This document shows positions 1-11,070 of a stretch of 64,000 nucleotides of DNA, one piece after another. The notes under the pieces are model-generated. The model was given only the letters and a program-made list of their open reading frames with translations, searched no databases and was not told the DNA's origin. Every line of letters begins with the position of its first letter. Within the stretch, counting starts at the first letter, position 1. A program made the position numbers and the translations under genes. Source of the DNA: Sodiomyces alkalinus F11 (taxonomy: Eukaryota > Ascomycota > Sordariomycetes > Glomerellales > Plectosphaerellaceae); NCBI RefSeq assembly GCF_003711515.1, contig NW_021167090.1:1-64000 (forward strand), in the 5' to 3' direction.

Positions 1-3000
1 GGGGAGTGTTCCCCACCCCGGTGTCCGGACGCAATTGCAACATAGAAAACAAAGACAAAGCCTGACTTTTTTTGTCAGTCTACGGACGCAGACCCACCCC
101 AACCGGGGGGGCTGCGTCCGTGCCTTGCGGGCCCAGCTATTCCCGTTCCAAGGGAAGCGAGACGGGCCCTCGGGAACGGTTGGTGGAACGAAGTACCGGT
201 ACATGTACAATGCTGAGGACGGTGACGAACCATGTCCTCGTTACCTTATGTAAGGTACATATGTAAGGTACTTAATACTCCGTTGAACTCGTGAGAAGCG
301 ACACTTGTCAGGGTACTCTGGCAAGTCAACCAGAACCAGGCCCCGAGCGGTACATAAACGACAGCCCGAGAAGGGGCCTGCATAACGTCGATATGCAGCT
401 AATCCGGGGTTCGCAGTCCAATTGTTTACAACGTACTGTACAACGTATCGGAAGGTGATATAGTGTGGTCCCATATCAGGGGAAAGTGTAGTGATTGGAA
501 GCAAGTAGAAGCACGACATGACCGGCGCCCTCAAGATGAAAGGTGTGGTGTGAAGCTGTGACCACATTGTGTGGGGGAGCAAGTGAAAGGTTCGCCAGGA
601 GAAGACGTTGTGGGGAAGGACAATGGCACCCTGAGGGGGAGATCAGGGCTGGCAAAGTGGGAGCGGATTATTGGAAAGTAATCAAATGTACTGGGCAGGG
701 CAAGGCGGGATTGACCGATAGGGTGTAGGTAAGGCAATTACCGTGCAGAAGAAGCTTGGTGTGAGGACCAGCGAAGCACGGCATGAGGCGATCGAGTGTG
801 CAATTCGGTCAAAATCCCAATTCGTGGCCCTACTTAGTTAGGAGTTGCGTGAGGCGTCGAAATTTACCTCCTCGGGATGTCCCGATTGAGGAAGTGAATA
901 AGTGACATGAGATCGATTCCCAATGCTCGTGATGGGCGGCGAGGATGATGTTACCAGTCGGTCAGGTCTCAGGGCGTGTCGGGCTTCATCGATGTCGTAA
1001 GCCTAGCGCGTCGATGGCAGGCTGTTTGTATGACGAAAGATAACGAAGGCGGCAAGCCACGTTGAAGATGCGGCGCAAGAGGGAGGGCTGAATCGGGCAG
1101 CATTGTCGTTCAGACGACCTAGGGAGACTGAGAGTGAGGCTGTTGTTAATTATGGAAGCCTCGGATAGACTTGGGAAGACCATGACGACTCGGATGACAC
1201 GACAGCACTGAGGCGTCGATGCCTAGGAGCAGAGCCGTCATGATGCCTATAGGTAAGGTAGGTCGCAGGAACCGTAGATGTGCTTGGGAGGGCAGATGTG
1301 CTTGGGGAGAGCTTTCCAGTACGGAACCCAACAAGTTAGGATAACAATTCATAACATAATGGCTCGTAATTACCATGTAAATTGTATAAACGGATAAGGC
1401 ACAGTACCTGTACCTGGTTGGCAGGCGGGTAATACGAAGGCCACAAGATTCCCGTGGAGAAAGTGTGAAAAGTACCTGTACATAGAACGGGAGAAGAGTT
1501 TGACAGCATCCGGCAAGCCGCCGCCAGGTACCTTTAGTGCATTGCCCAACTGTAATATTGGTTTCTGGTTAGGTACGCCACCACATCACTGAGACTTAGG
1601 ATAAGGAGCTAAAAGCAAATTCGGTCTGGGAATCGCACATTGATCCATCAACAGCGGCAAGTGGGGGTTATTAAAGTATACAACGTAAGTTACCTAGGTA
1701 CCTTACATACGTTGTAGGCATCTATAGTGGGAATAAGGTGGAGAGCCCGTAGGTACCTGTACGGTAATTTAGGTAGCCATGACTTCAGAGCTCTTAAGCA
1801 CCGAATTGCATCAAATCCTGTCCTTTTCGTTCTTGACTTTGCCGGCCTTATCCGTTGAAATATGAAAAGTAGATCTACCTAGCATTGGCTTATAAACGCC
1901 TATATTTTAGCTTTAGTTTAATACAGTATACAGTCTCTTACCCATTATCTTGCCTTTGATTTGGTCTCAGGTTGAACAGATCTAAGGCTGCTATCATCGG
2001 ATAACCCCATTGGCAGGTACCTTCACCGCCGTTCCCAATGCTTACCCAGTCAGGGCAAAGTTTGATGGGGATCGGCGCCGGGAAGCTCCCCGCGGCCCTA
2101 AAAGCCTACCATGTGCTAACCCCAAGGCTTAACCCGTACGAGGCACGAAAGTACCGAATACCTTACCGGGCCAATGGACTTCGTATCGTTCTCGGACTGC
2201 GGTTCTCCATCGAAGCCTCGTCCTGTCATACCGAGACGACCAAGTCTTGAGAATCGTCCACCTCTTCCTCAGAACGTTGCTTTGGTGTCAACATCTGTCA
2301 CTCTATAGAGTCAACTTTGAAGTCCGGGAGCGTTGAGGGTAGTCGTATCTTCTGCCCTACGACGTATCCTCCATTCGTTCCTCACTCTCCCCTGATTACA
2401 ACAAGGTACCCATGCTCTCCCATCGACCCCCCTGTTCATACTGAAATTTGGGATCCGTCATGTCGGTCAAGTAACTTCGAAGTACGGATACTAGGGGCTT
2501 TCCGTCATCAAGCCCTTGACATCCCGCAGGAATATGGTGCTTGTCTGACCTCGGCACCTTACCTTCTCTCGAAACAAGAACTAACCGTAGAGTCGGTTCA
2601 CATCAGCGGCTCACGAACCCTTACAACGTACGTATCGAGTCGAGCCATGTGCGGGCCCAGGATGATGAATCACCAGACGTGCCGCCCAGATAGGCCTGGT
2701 AAGACGGGGGCTCAGTCCACTGGACCCGAGATGGCTGGGCTAGGTCACACCGACTCTCCCAAAATTTTCATTTTCATTTTTTTAGTTACGCAGTAATTAC
2801 CTATTTGACCAGGGTGCCACATGCCTTGGGGGCGATCCCCTGTATCTTGACGACAAGGGCAACTCTTACACGTGTACAGAGATCAGACAGACAGACGATC
2901 GTGTGCAATTCACCTCATTATTTGGACATCAACATTTCATGATATCCGAAGCTTAACCAGCCAGAGTACCAAGCATTTCCTTGCCCGCCATGCGGACTCG

Positions 3001-4637
3001 ATGTCCCATATTTGGCTGCTAGCCATCAACTTAGGCACCATCGTCGAGATAGGGGCATATAAAAACTTAGAGAATATGACCTCCAAACCCCTTATATAGT
3101 CAAGCTACCAATCCATAGGAAACACGAGCCAGTTCCTTAAGGACAAAAAAAGCTCTAGCCGTTGGGTTCTGAGTCTTCTCACGATCCAGGGGGCTCAACC
3201 CCCCCGGCAGCCCCTGCCCCTCCTTTTTCTTTTTTTCGTCTCCTATTTTACGACCCTCCTTCTATGATCATATGATAAATTCGGATTGGCGTGGGATGCT
3301 GAAGCTGGTGAACTGTTGTCTGCTGTCCTCCCCCACTCTTCAGCCAGACCGACTAATGTCTCTGATTCTGGGCGTAATCCACCCACCCCCAACTCACTCC
3401 TCGCATTTCCATTGACTGGGATGAGAAAAGAAGGAAGAATTGGAGGATGACTCCTTGGAAAGTGAGACTTGGCCCACAGTTGCTTCGTTCATGCAAAAAA
3501 AAAAAAAAAAAAACCCCCACTGAAATGAACACCGCGAACTGACGCTGGAAACTTGGAATATTGCCCCCAGTTCTGATCACAGACGTCACATCTGGTCATA
3601 CCCTATAAGCCCGTCTCTGGCCTCCCTTCCATAATTTGCATCGTAGCACGAGGTCAATAGCTGGATACCTTACGTAAAACCTCTCTATTTGCACAGAACA
3701 CGAACCATTCACAAAACCGTCAGGCGATCATACGTTATCGGTATCGGAGAGACATTGGCATCGTCTTCGGTCTGTGCGTATTAGGCGGGCTTGCCACTCT
3801 GGACTCGAGGATTAACACGGCCAATCCCGTCACCTTGAAACTCGTTTGGCGTACGAAATGGATTGCTCTCCGAAGCCCGAGAGGATCGGTCTGGCGGGGT
3901 CCCGTCGCTCGCACCCCTGATAACCCGGTTAAGGGTCATGGGTATGGTATCAAACCCACGTTGCTGGGATTACGGCTGCTGCGTCATTCCGGACAGCAAG
4001 GTCCAGCCGTCACTCAAAGTCGGTAACCAGCAATTAGTTAGTAGTAATTACCTACTCGTAAGTATCGGCGGCGCGTGTCGGATAATGGCAACAGATCAGG
4101 TACCAGTGTCACGAATCCCCTGGTCTGGCTGAAGAGGCTGGGTTGACCCCCATGGTGCCTCTCGCACGCCACTCTGCAGGATCGCTGACCCATTTACAGG
4201 TGTGCTGATGTTGATGACTACCAAATATTCCGTATCAGTCGACATCTATCACTATGATCAACCCACGTGCTTCGCGTTCTCCCCGCCCGGACGGGGGGGC
4301 AATCTCCTTGGCGGAAGACCCCAACTTTCCCAGAACCCCCTCCCCTTCCCCTCCTGTATAGTTTCCTTGTGCTAGGAGCGCCTCGCTGCCGTCTACCCGC
4401 ACTATCAGCGTCCTTTGTAGTTCAGGAACAATCATGGTTGTCGCGACTGCCGGTCTCTTCCCACGTGTGACAAGTGGAGCTTATCGGGCTCCGACCGAGC
4501 CGCGCCGCTTAGCCGCTTCCCAACCCGAGTTTTAGGTCGTACTTGGGCTCTGATCCGCAAGATAAACATAGAGCGGGGGGGTTCTCGGAGCAGACCGGAT
4601 AGAGATGATACAATCCCCGAAGTGTTCGAGGAGGTTA
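1..4637. other. gene-poor region
   Basis: I see no supportable gene here. Open frames are short, have no family resemblance, and lack the C/G-ending codon bias of the real genes in this window. The stretch has many short palindromic GGTACC/ACCTTA-type strings (for example around 236-270, 1685-1715 and 1735-1760) and an 18-A run near 3496. It may be a decayed, repeat-derived interval, but I could not test for RIP. Confidence 0.5.
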
Positions 4638-5071
4638 CAGCTCAACTGACCATTGCCCCCCTGCTGACTATTGCCCCCCTGCTGACTATTGCCCCCCTGC
4701 TGACTATTGCCCCCCTGCTGACTATTGCCCCCCTGCTAGCGTAGATCTGACCTGACCTGACCATTACTATAGGTAGCCTTTGCTTCTTATTACCCGACCA
4801 ATACTCGCTAATAAGCCGGCGGCGATAGTCGGGTAAGGTTAGTAATAAAGGGTGCCGATACATCACGTGACCTGGTTTTCAGTTTTAATTCCCTATACCT
4901 TAGTCACTATTATAGCAGCGATTTAATTCCCCTTTATTATGATTCCCGCTAACCTCACCCGACTATTACTGCTAGCTTAGCGAGCAATGGTCGGGTAAGA
5001 AGCAAAGGCTATAGCAATAGTCAGGTCAGGTGAACTTTACGCTAATAGGGGGGCAATGGTCAGTCCAACTG
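4638..5071. mobile_element. MITE-like DNA transposon with TA target duplication
   Basis: The element is 434 bp and flanked on both sides by TA (4636-4637 and 5072-5073). Its ends are inverted repeats: the left begins CAGCTCAACTGACCATTG, and the right, read on the minus strand, begins CAGTTGGACTGACCATTG; both continue into CCCCCCT. The inverted similarity runs well inward. Both arms share a CCTGACCTGAC string, then GCCTTTGCTTCTTA..CCCGACCA and a GTCGGGT..GGTTAG segment, so most of the element could fold into a long imperfect hairpin. It has no coding capacity. TA duplication with CAG-starting termini fits Tc1/mariner-pogo (Fot1-type) non-autonomous elements; that family assignment is inference. 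Confidence 0.8.
4646..4740. repeat. 18-bp tandem array inside the MITE
   Basis: Five copies of an 18-bp unit, ATTGCCCCCCTGCTGACT, start at about 4653, 4671, 4689, 4707 and 4725. The unit contains the inner part of the left terminal repeat. The right arm carries only a single copy of the corresponding sequence, so the array is an expansion on one end only. Confidence 0.9.
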
Positions 5072-5073
5072 TA

Positions 5074-6540
5074 GCCTCCGTTCGAGTACTCTCCTTAAAT
5101 TGATGTCAAGTTTGAGCGGCGAGTCGGCTCGCCAAAGGGCTACGACATATTGGGATATGGGACCACACAGATAAGGGATGTCATTATGTGCGTGGTTGAC
5201 CACATCGGCAGTCTTATTCCGGCTTAGCATCTTGACTTCTTAAAGGTGCCAAGGGGGAAAGATCCCTTTTAGGTAGGGGGACCCTGAGGATTGACGAGCA
5301 TATGCAGCGGCTTTCGTAGATGGCACACTGGTCTTCTCTTTTTGGCTTAATGGTTCTTTGGCTTGTGTTCGTGCAACGCAGGACAGGCACAGTGCAGTGC
5401 GACGTGGCAACTGAGGCCAAGGTCGGCGCTCTGGGTAGAACGGTCGTCACTGAGGGAAGAGGATTCGGGAAGATGTCCAGGCTGAAGTTGTGTTCCCGGA
5501 TGAACTGTAAGACTAGTTTTACCATCTCCTCACATGGTTGTCGGAGTTGGGACCGGATATCGGGCACATGGTTATTTGGTGCTCCTCCACCTTGGGTGTT
5601 CTCCGGCCCTGGAGCCAGACGCCATTCATTCTCTACCATTGCCTCCCTGCCGAATTCGAGTCCACTTGCGCCGGCAGCCGATGCCTTGCTCGCGCCGCAT
5701 GCTAATATAATGTAGTGTACTCCGCACCTGCCCGAAGATCCTGTCGTGGTAGTTTCGTAGATAACTTAACTGCCGTCATCTTCTCAGCCCGAGGGGAGCA
5801 ACACGTGAGAACGACGCATCTTGTCCGCACTGCTACATCCTGCAGTGCACGTATTGTACTCCGCATTGTGTGACAAATGCCCAGTTTGCGCCACTTGAGT
5901 CAGTGATGGAACCAAGAAGCGACTGCAACTGATGATCGAATCCAGAAGGGAAAAAAAAAAAAAAAAAAAAAAGGATCTATCTTGGATGGTCACACAGTGA
6001 CTGTTATGGGTAACTCGTGAAAGGTATGTGAAAACACAAGCTTTCAAGGTAGTTGAGTCAGGTGATTACGGATCCCGGTATTGGTTCTGAAAGCAAATAT
6101 GCTTAGTAATCACATGGCGTCTTTACAGTTCATTTGAATATATGCACTGTAGAATATACGGACATTTTTGTGGAGACGGCACAGCCGATCAGGGACCTCG
6201 GCATGTGAAGCCCGAGCTCCAGCTTCCCCGACACTTGTGACATTGTCTTTCCTCCTTCCTCCAGCAATGTAAGACCTAGCAGCCATTCTGTAGACAGCTG
6301 CATTGCTTTTCTACCTTTTTACTCATCTGCCTAGCCTGTTCTCACATTGGCTTAGGCGATTTTATATAATAACCATAGATAACCGCATTATTATTATCGG
6401 CGTGCAAGCTCTCCACCTACCTACGCTGTACTTCATAGTACTCCGGTCTCGCAACTCGCATTCTCGATCATCAACCCTGTAGCTTCGAATCTGAACGTGT
6501 CTCGGACCCAGCTACCTCGTTTGATAGACTGTTACTCACC
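5074..6540. other. intergenic region upstream of the nitronate monooxygenase
   Basis: Two overlapping antisense open frames of about 130-140 codons (5214-5639 minus and 5320-5715 plus) have no recognisable domain. I do not call either a gene. A run of more than 20 A's lies at about 5949-5971. The last few hundred bases presumably hold the promoter and leader of the gene starting at 6541; no clear motif was identified. Confidence 0.4.
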
Positions 6541-7736
6541 ATGGCGTTCGTTACTGAGCTCACCAAGCGACTGGGCATTAAAGGTACCTTGCCAACGGCT
6601 GGCTGACTTGGTGGTTGGACCGAACCCGAGAGAGAAGAGAAGAGAGAACCCATTTCGCACGCAAAACTAGCTAACTCGCCCTTTCTATTCCGTTAGTCCC
6701 CATCGTCCAAGGTGGCATGCAACATGTCGGCACCGCAGACCTCGCCTCCGCCGTGTCCAACGCCGGCGCCCTGGGCATCATCACCGCCCTCATCTTCCCC
6801 AACCCCGCCGCCCTCCGCGACGAGATCCGCCGCTGCCGCACCCTGACCTCGAACCCCTTCGGCGTCAACCTCACCCTCCTCCCCGCCCTCGTGCCCCCCG
6901 ACTACGGCGCCTACGCCCAGGCCATCATCGACGAAGGCGTCACCATCGTCGAGACGGCCGGCAACTCTCCAGGCCCCGTCATCGCCCAGCTCAAGCGCGC
7001 CGGCGTCACCATCCTGCACAAGTGCACCTCCATCCGGCACGCCCTCTCCGCCGTCAAGCTGGGCGCCGACTTCCTCTCCATCGACGGCTTCGAATGCGCC
7101 GGCCACGTCGGCGAATCCGACATCACAAACTTCATCCTCCTCTCCCGCGCCCGCCAGGCCCTCAACGGTGTCCCCTTCATCGCCAGCGGCGGCTTTGCCG
7201 ACGGCTATGGCCTCGCCGCCGCACTCTGCCTTGGCGCCTGCGGCGTCAACATGGGTACCCGGTTCATGTGCACCGTCGAGGCGCCCATCCACCACCGAAT
7301 CAAGGAGGAGATCGTCAGCGCAAACGAGACCGACACGGCCCTTGTCCTCCGCCGCTGGCGCAATACCACACGCCTCTACCGGAACTCGGTGGTGGAAGAT
7401 GCACTCAAGGTCGAGCGTGAGAGTACCACCGGCAACTTTGAGGAAATCGCGCCCTTTGTCAGCGGGAAGAGGGGCAAGGAGGTCTTCATCAACGGTGACC
7501 CCCACTACGGTGTACGTTTTCAGCCTCCGCCATTACTGTTATTGTCGTAATATCATTGATTAAATCATGTGAGCTAACCACGGTGTGCTCAAATCTAGGT
7601 TTGGACTGCTGGCCAGGTCATTGGTCTGATCCATGATATTCCGACGGTTCAGGTTCTGGTCGAGAGGATAGAAAAGGAGGCCGAAGAAACCTTGAAAGAC
7701 AGGTTAGCGTTGGTTAAACCTCAACCCAAGCTGTGA
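6541..7736 (+). CDS. nitronate monooxygenase (2-nitropropane dioxygenase family)
   Basis: FMN-dependent TIM-barrel enzyme that oxidises alkyl nitronates, detoxifying nitroalkanes. Three exons: 6541-6583, 6697-7511 and 7599-7736, joining in frame to 331 aa, a usual family length. The first exon encodes MAFVTELTKRLGIK and joins to VPIVQGGM, the conserved N-terminal glycine-rich motif. ECAGH places the likely catalytic histidine near residue 151. ASGGFADG and GVNMGTRF are the phosphate-binding and closing barrel motifs. Both introns have GTANNT donors. No targeting signal is evident, so it is probably cytosolic. It is convergent with the PABP gene downstream. The family is certain, but the physiological substrate is not. 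Confidence 0.9.
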
Positions 7737-8551
7737 GCACAAGACAAAACACCGTGTACATATGCATTAGAGGGGCGTGACACCGAGACGAAGCAACTCG
7801 AGGTACGGGAATTGTATATGCATTCGATAGGCCATCATGGGTCATTGGCATGTAGTGATATTTATACTACGCATGGAGATGACTGGGCACATGTTCGGAG
7901 GCAGCTTTGGAATCAATACGTTACGCATGAGGAGAGACAACATATAGTCATATCAATGATCTATTAAGCACCTCTCCCTCAAGACATGTGAACCCTGCCT
8001 CCAGCCTGCCTGACGAGAACGACGAAAACCGTTCTGGGGTATTGGTGCCATCCCTCTTTGCTTGAGGCCCGGCTACTACCGCTCTCTCAAAGACTACCCT
8101 AAACGCCTTCCCGGAACCCAACCGATGGACAATGAAGGAGGGGTGAAGGCACGTCATGGTCGAATGCCAACCACCTGCCGGCAGGGTGGTTTCGCCGAAA
8201 ACCCGCCTTTCCCTGAGACGACAGTAAGGTCTACCAAATAAACGCGCGGACACGTAGTAAACCATAGACCGATCCGTCCGCCACCGACGCACAATGTCCT
8301 GCCAAACAAAAAAAAAATGGAAGAGTAAAAAAAAGAGAAATAGAAAAAAAAAACTAACGGTCAAACCCGTTTGACGATGCCTCCTAAAGCCCAGTAACTT
8401 TTCCCGTTCCCGTTCAAGACCATCAACCATGACAGGCTGTGGTCAGCAAAGTATGGCGATGCAAGCCGGGGCGCAAAAAAAATGAGAGGGGTATGTGTAC
8501 ATAGGAAAGGATTGGTGGTTAAGAAGCCGCCAGGAGAGACCGTGCGGCGGT
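7737..8551. other. convergent intergenic region
   Basis: Shared 3' space between the nitronate monooxygenase (+) and PABP (-) genes. It contains A-rich runs at about 8307-8350. No gene is supportable. Confidence 0.5.
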
Positions 8552-10914
8552 CTAAGCCTTGCTCTCTTCCGGCTTCTTCTCTTCCTCGGTGGCGCCCTGG
8601 TTCTTGACGTATTCCTCATAAACACCGAGGGCCTCGTCGACCTTGGCCTTCATGGCGGCCTCGTCCTCGATGCTACATGCGGGTTAGTCATTGTTCGGTT
8701 CAAATCGCATGGGAAAAACGGGGCAGATTCCACTGCGTCAACTTACAGGTTTACGAGTTCCGCGTTGTCCATCTCAAGGAGCATACCGGTGATCTTGCCG
8801 GCAAGTTCAGGTTGCTGTTGGGCAATCTTGGGGAAGATGAGCTCGCCCAAGATCTGTTTCTGCTGACGGGCATCGGCGGCAGCATTCAGCTGCTGCTGAA
8901 TGTGGCTGATGTTGGGGCTAGGACCGCCAGCCGGAGCAGGGAAGTTGCTTTGCTGGGCCTGACCGTTGCGAGGGCCGCCACGGCCGCCGGGCTGGCTAGG
9001 CTGCGGGCGATTGTTGGGGGGATAGCCGGGCATGCCAGGGCCGCTCATTCCCATGTTGGGCATACCCTGCATAGCCGGAACTGGACCCCGGCCGCCCTGA
9101 GCCCCGCCGCGACCGCCGCCCATGGTGGCCTGCTGTACCTGCTGCATGGCGGCAATGAATTGCGGGTTGTTGGCCTGGGCACCGAAGGGAGCCGCGCCGG
9201 GAGGGAACTGGCCCGGGATGCCGTACATGTTTGGCGGCATCTGCTGGGGAATGCCTCGACCACCCTGAGGATACCCAGCAGGATATTGGCCGGGACGTCC
9301 TCCTTGAACGCCGGGCATGGCCATGTTCTGAGGGAAAGGCATGCCGCGGCCGGCAGCACCAGGAATGAAGCCGGGTTGCTGACCAGGAGCGAAGTAGACG
9401 GGGGGCTGCATGTACTGATTGGGCATACCAGCCTGGGCGGCAGCAGACTGCATGCGCATCTGGTTGCGGGCTTGAATGCTCTGCTCGAGTTGGGTCTTGC
9501 GGACGTCCTTGCGCTGGGCAAGAGCGACATATAGAGGCTTGTTATCGACCATGCGCTGGTTCATCTCGGCAACGGCCTTGGTGGCATCCTCGGGATTGCT
9601 GAAGCAGACGAACCCGAAGCCCTTGCTCTTGCCAAGCTTCTTATCATTCTTCTTCTCCGTCTTCCTCTCGGAACCTTCCTTCTCCTCGCCGCTCTTCTCG
9701 CCCTCCGGGCTGCTTTCCTTACTGCCCTCCTGATCCTTGGTGTCCTTATCCTCTGAGGTCTCCTGTACGGTGTCACGCATAACCTTGGCAGAGGTGATGG
9801 GACCAAACTCGGCGAACATAGACCGCAGCCTATCGTCATCAACCTCGTCGCTGAGGTTCTTGATGTACAGGTTGACGCCCTGATATTTGCTGGCCTTTTC
9901 CTGGCGGGCAGCCTCGTAAGATTTGCGGAGTTCCTCCTCACGCTCATGCTTCTTCTGGGCACGACCGACATAAAGCTCCTGACCATGGAACTCTTTCCCA
10001 TTCAGTTCCTCAACGGCCTTCGCAGCATGCTCGTGGGTGGTGAAGTTGACAAAGCCGAAGCCGCGGCTCTTTCCTTCCTGGTCACGAGCCAGAGTGGAGG
10101 ACGTGACGTCACCGTATTTGGTGAACAGCTCGCGGAACTCGTCCTCGGGGGCCTCGGGGTTGACGTTCTTCACGTAGACGTTGGTGAAGTTGGCCTTCAT
10201 CTCTTCGAACTTGCTCTGACGGTCCTTTTTGGGGATGTGGTGGCCGACGTAGACCTTCTTCTCATTGAGCAGCATGCCGTTAACATGCTTGATGGCTTGA
10301 CCAGCGGCCTCATCTGTCTCGTAATGGACGAAACCGTAGCCCTTGGAGTTGCCGTGCTCGTCCTGAGCGACCTTGCAGCTCAAGATGTTGCCAAAAGCAG
10401 CGAAAGTGTCATGGAGGGCCTTGTTGTCAATGGCAACATCGAGGTTCTTGATGAAGACATTGCCTTGGCCGGTTTTGCGAAGGGCGGGGTCACGCTGGGA
10501 CCACATGATGCGGCAGGGACGGCCGTGGATGGGTGTGTAGTTGAGCTCCTCGAGAGCCTTCTCGCCATCGGACGTCGTATTGTAGTTGACGTAAGCATAG
10601 CCGAGGGAGCGACGGGTGACGGCATCACGGCAGACACGAATCGAGGCAACTGGCCCGATTTGGGAGAAGAGCTCGAAAAGCATCGCCTCAGTGACGGAAG
10701 GATCCAGTTCGCCGACGTACAGGGACGCCGAGGCCTGAGGGTGGGGAGCAGCGGAGCTCGGGGTAGGGCCCGCAGTGTCGACATCGTCGCCCTGGACGCC
10801 CGACTCAACATTGGTGTTGATAGCAGGGGCATTCTTGTCGCCACCATTCAGGGAGGTGGCACCAAGGTCATTGGCAAGCTGGTCAACAGCGCCGGCATTC
10901 GTGGAGGCAGACAT
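8552..10914 (-). CDS. PAB1: polyadenylate-binding protein
   Basis: Binds mRNA poly(A) tails and promotes translation initiation and tail-length control in the cytoplasm. Two coding exons, 10914-8747 and 8672-8552, give 762 aa. Four RRMs are visible: about residues 64-142, 152-229, 245-322 and 348-475. They carry clear RNP motifs such as [14 protein letters not shown] and RGFGFVNF. A Pro/Gly/Gln/Met-rich linker follows. The C-terminal MLLE peptide-binding domain ([14 protein letters not shown]) runs across the intron into the second exon and ends in a short acidic/lysine tail. RRM4 carries a charged insertion of about 45 residues (roughly 383-427) between its RNP2 and RNP1 halves. The start follows a 5' UTR intron. 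Identification is very secure. Confidence 0.97.
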
Positions 10915-10940
10915 TGTGACGATGGGTAAATGGGTTTATG

Positions 10941-11070
10941 CTGGGGCCAAATGCAGTGTTAGAATCACAAAACGTATTAGAGGTATCTGATAGATGAACA
11001 GAGTGAAGGGTAGTGGAAGGAGGAATCGATGGAACGTGAATCAGGAGACCAGGGCAAATGACAAACATAC
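10941..11070 (-). promoter_or_regulatory. probable 5' UTR intron of PABP gene
   Basis: On the minus strand a GTATGT donor (11070-11065) is followed by a CTAAC branch-like site near 10958-10963 and a CCCCAG acceptor ending at 10941, 26 nt before the ATG. The length of 130 nt fits neighbouring introns. It is inferred from splice signals only. Confidence 0.65.

Noticed and set aside
2317..2796. 159-codon plus-strand frame
   Set aside because: No domain, composition unlike real genes here, and it sits in a gene-poor repeat-like region.
4646..4740. Tandem array as a CRISPR
   Set aside because: Units are contiguous 18-mers without spacers and lie inside a transposon-like inverted repeat in a fungal genome.
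5214..5715. Overlapping antisense open frames of 141 and 131 codons
   Set aside because: Neither shows a recognisable domain, splice extension or the codon bias of confirmed genes. Mutual overlap on opposite strands makes at least one spurious.
5949..5971. Long A run as a retrotransposed poly(A) tail
   Set aside because: No coding remnant or target-site duplication was seen upstream or downstream; it is more likely a simple homopolymer.
6693..7505. Long minus-strand frame opposite the nitronate monooxygenase
   Set aside because: It is the antisense shadow of a GC-rich coding exon. The plus strand carries the family motifs and splice sites.
8677..10929. Plus-strand frames of 285 and 327 codons
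   Set aside because: Antisense shadows of the PABP exon.
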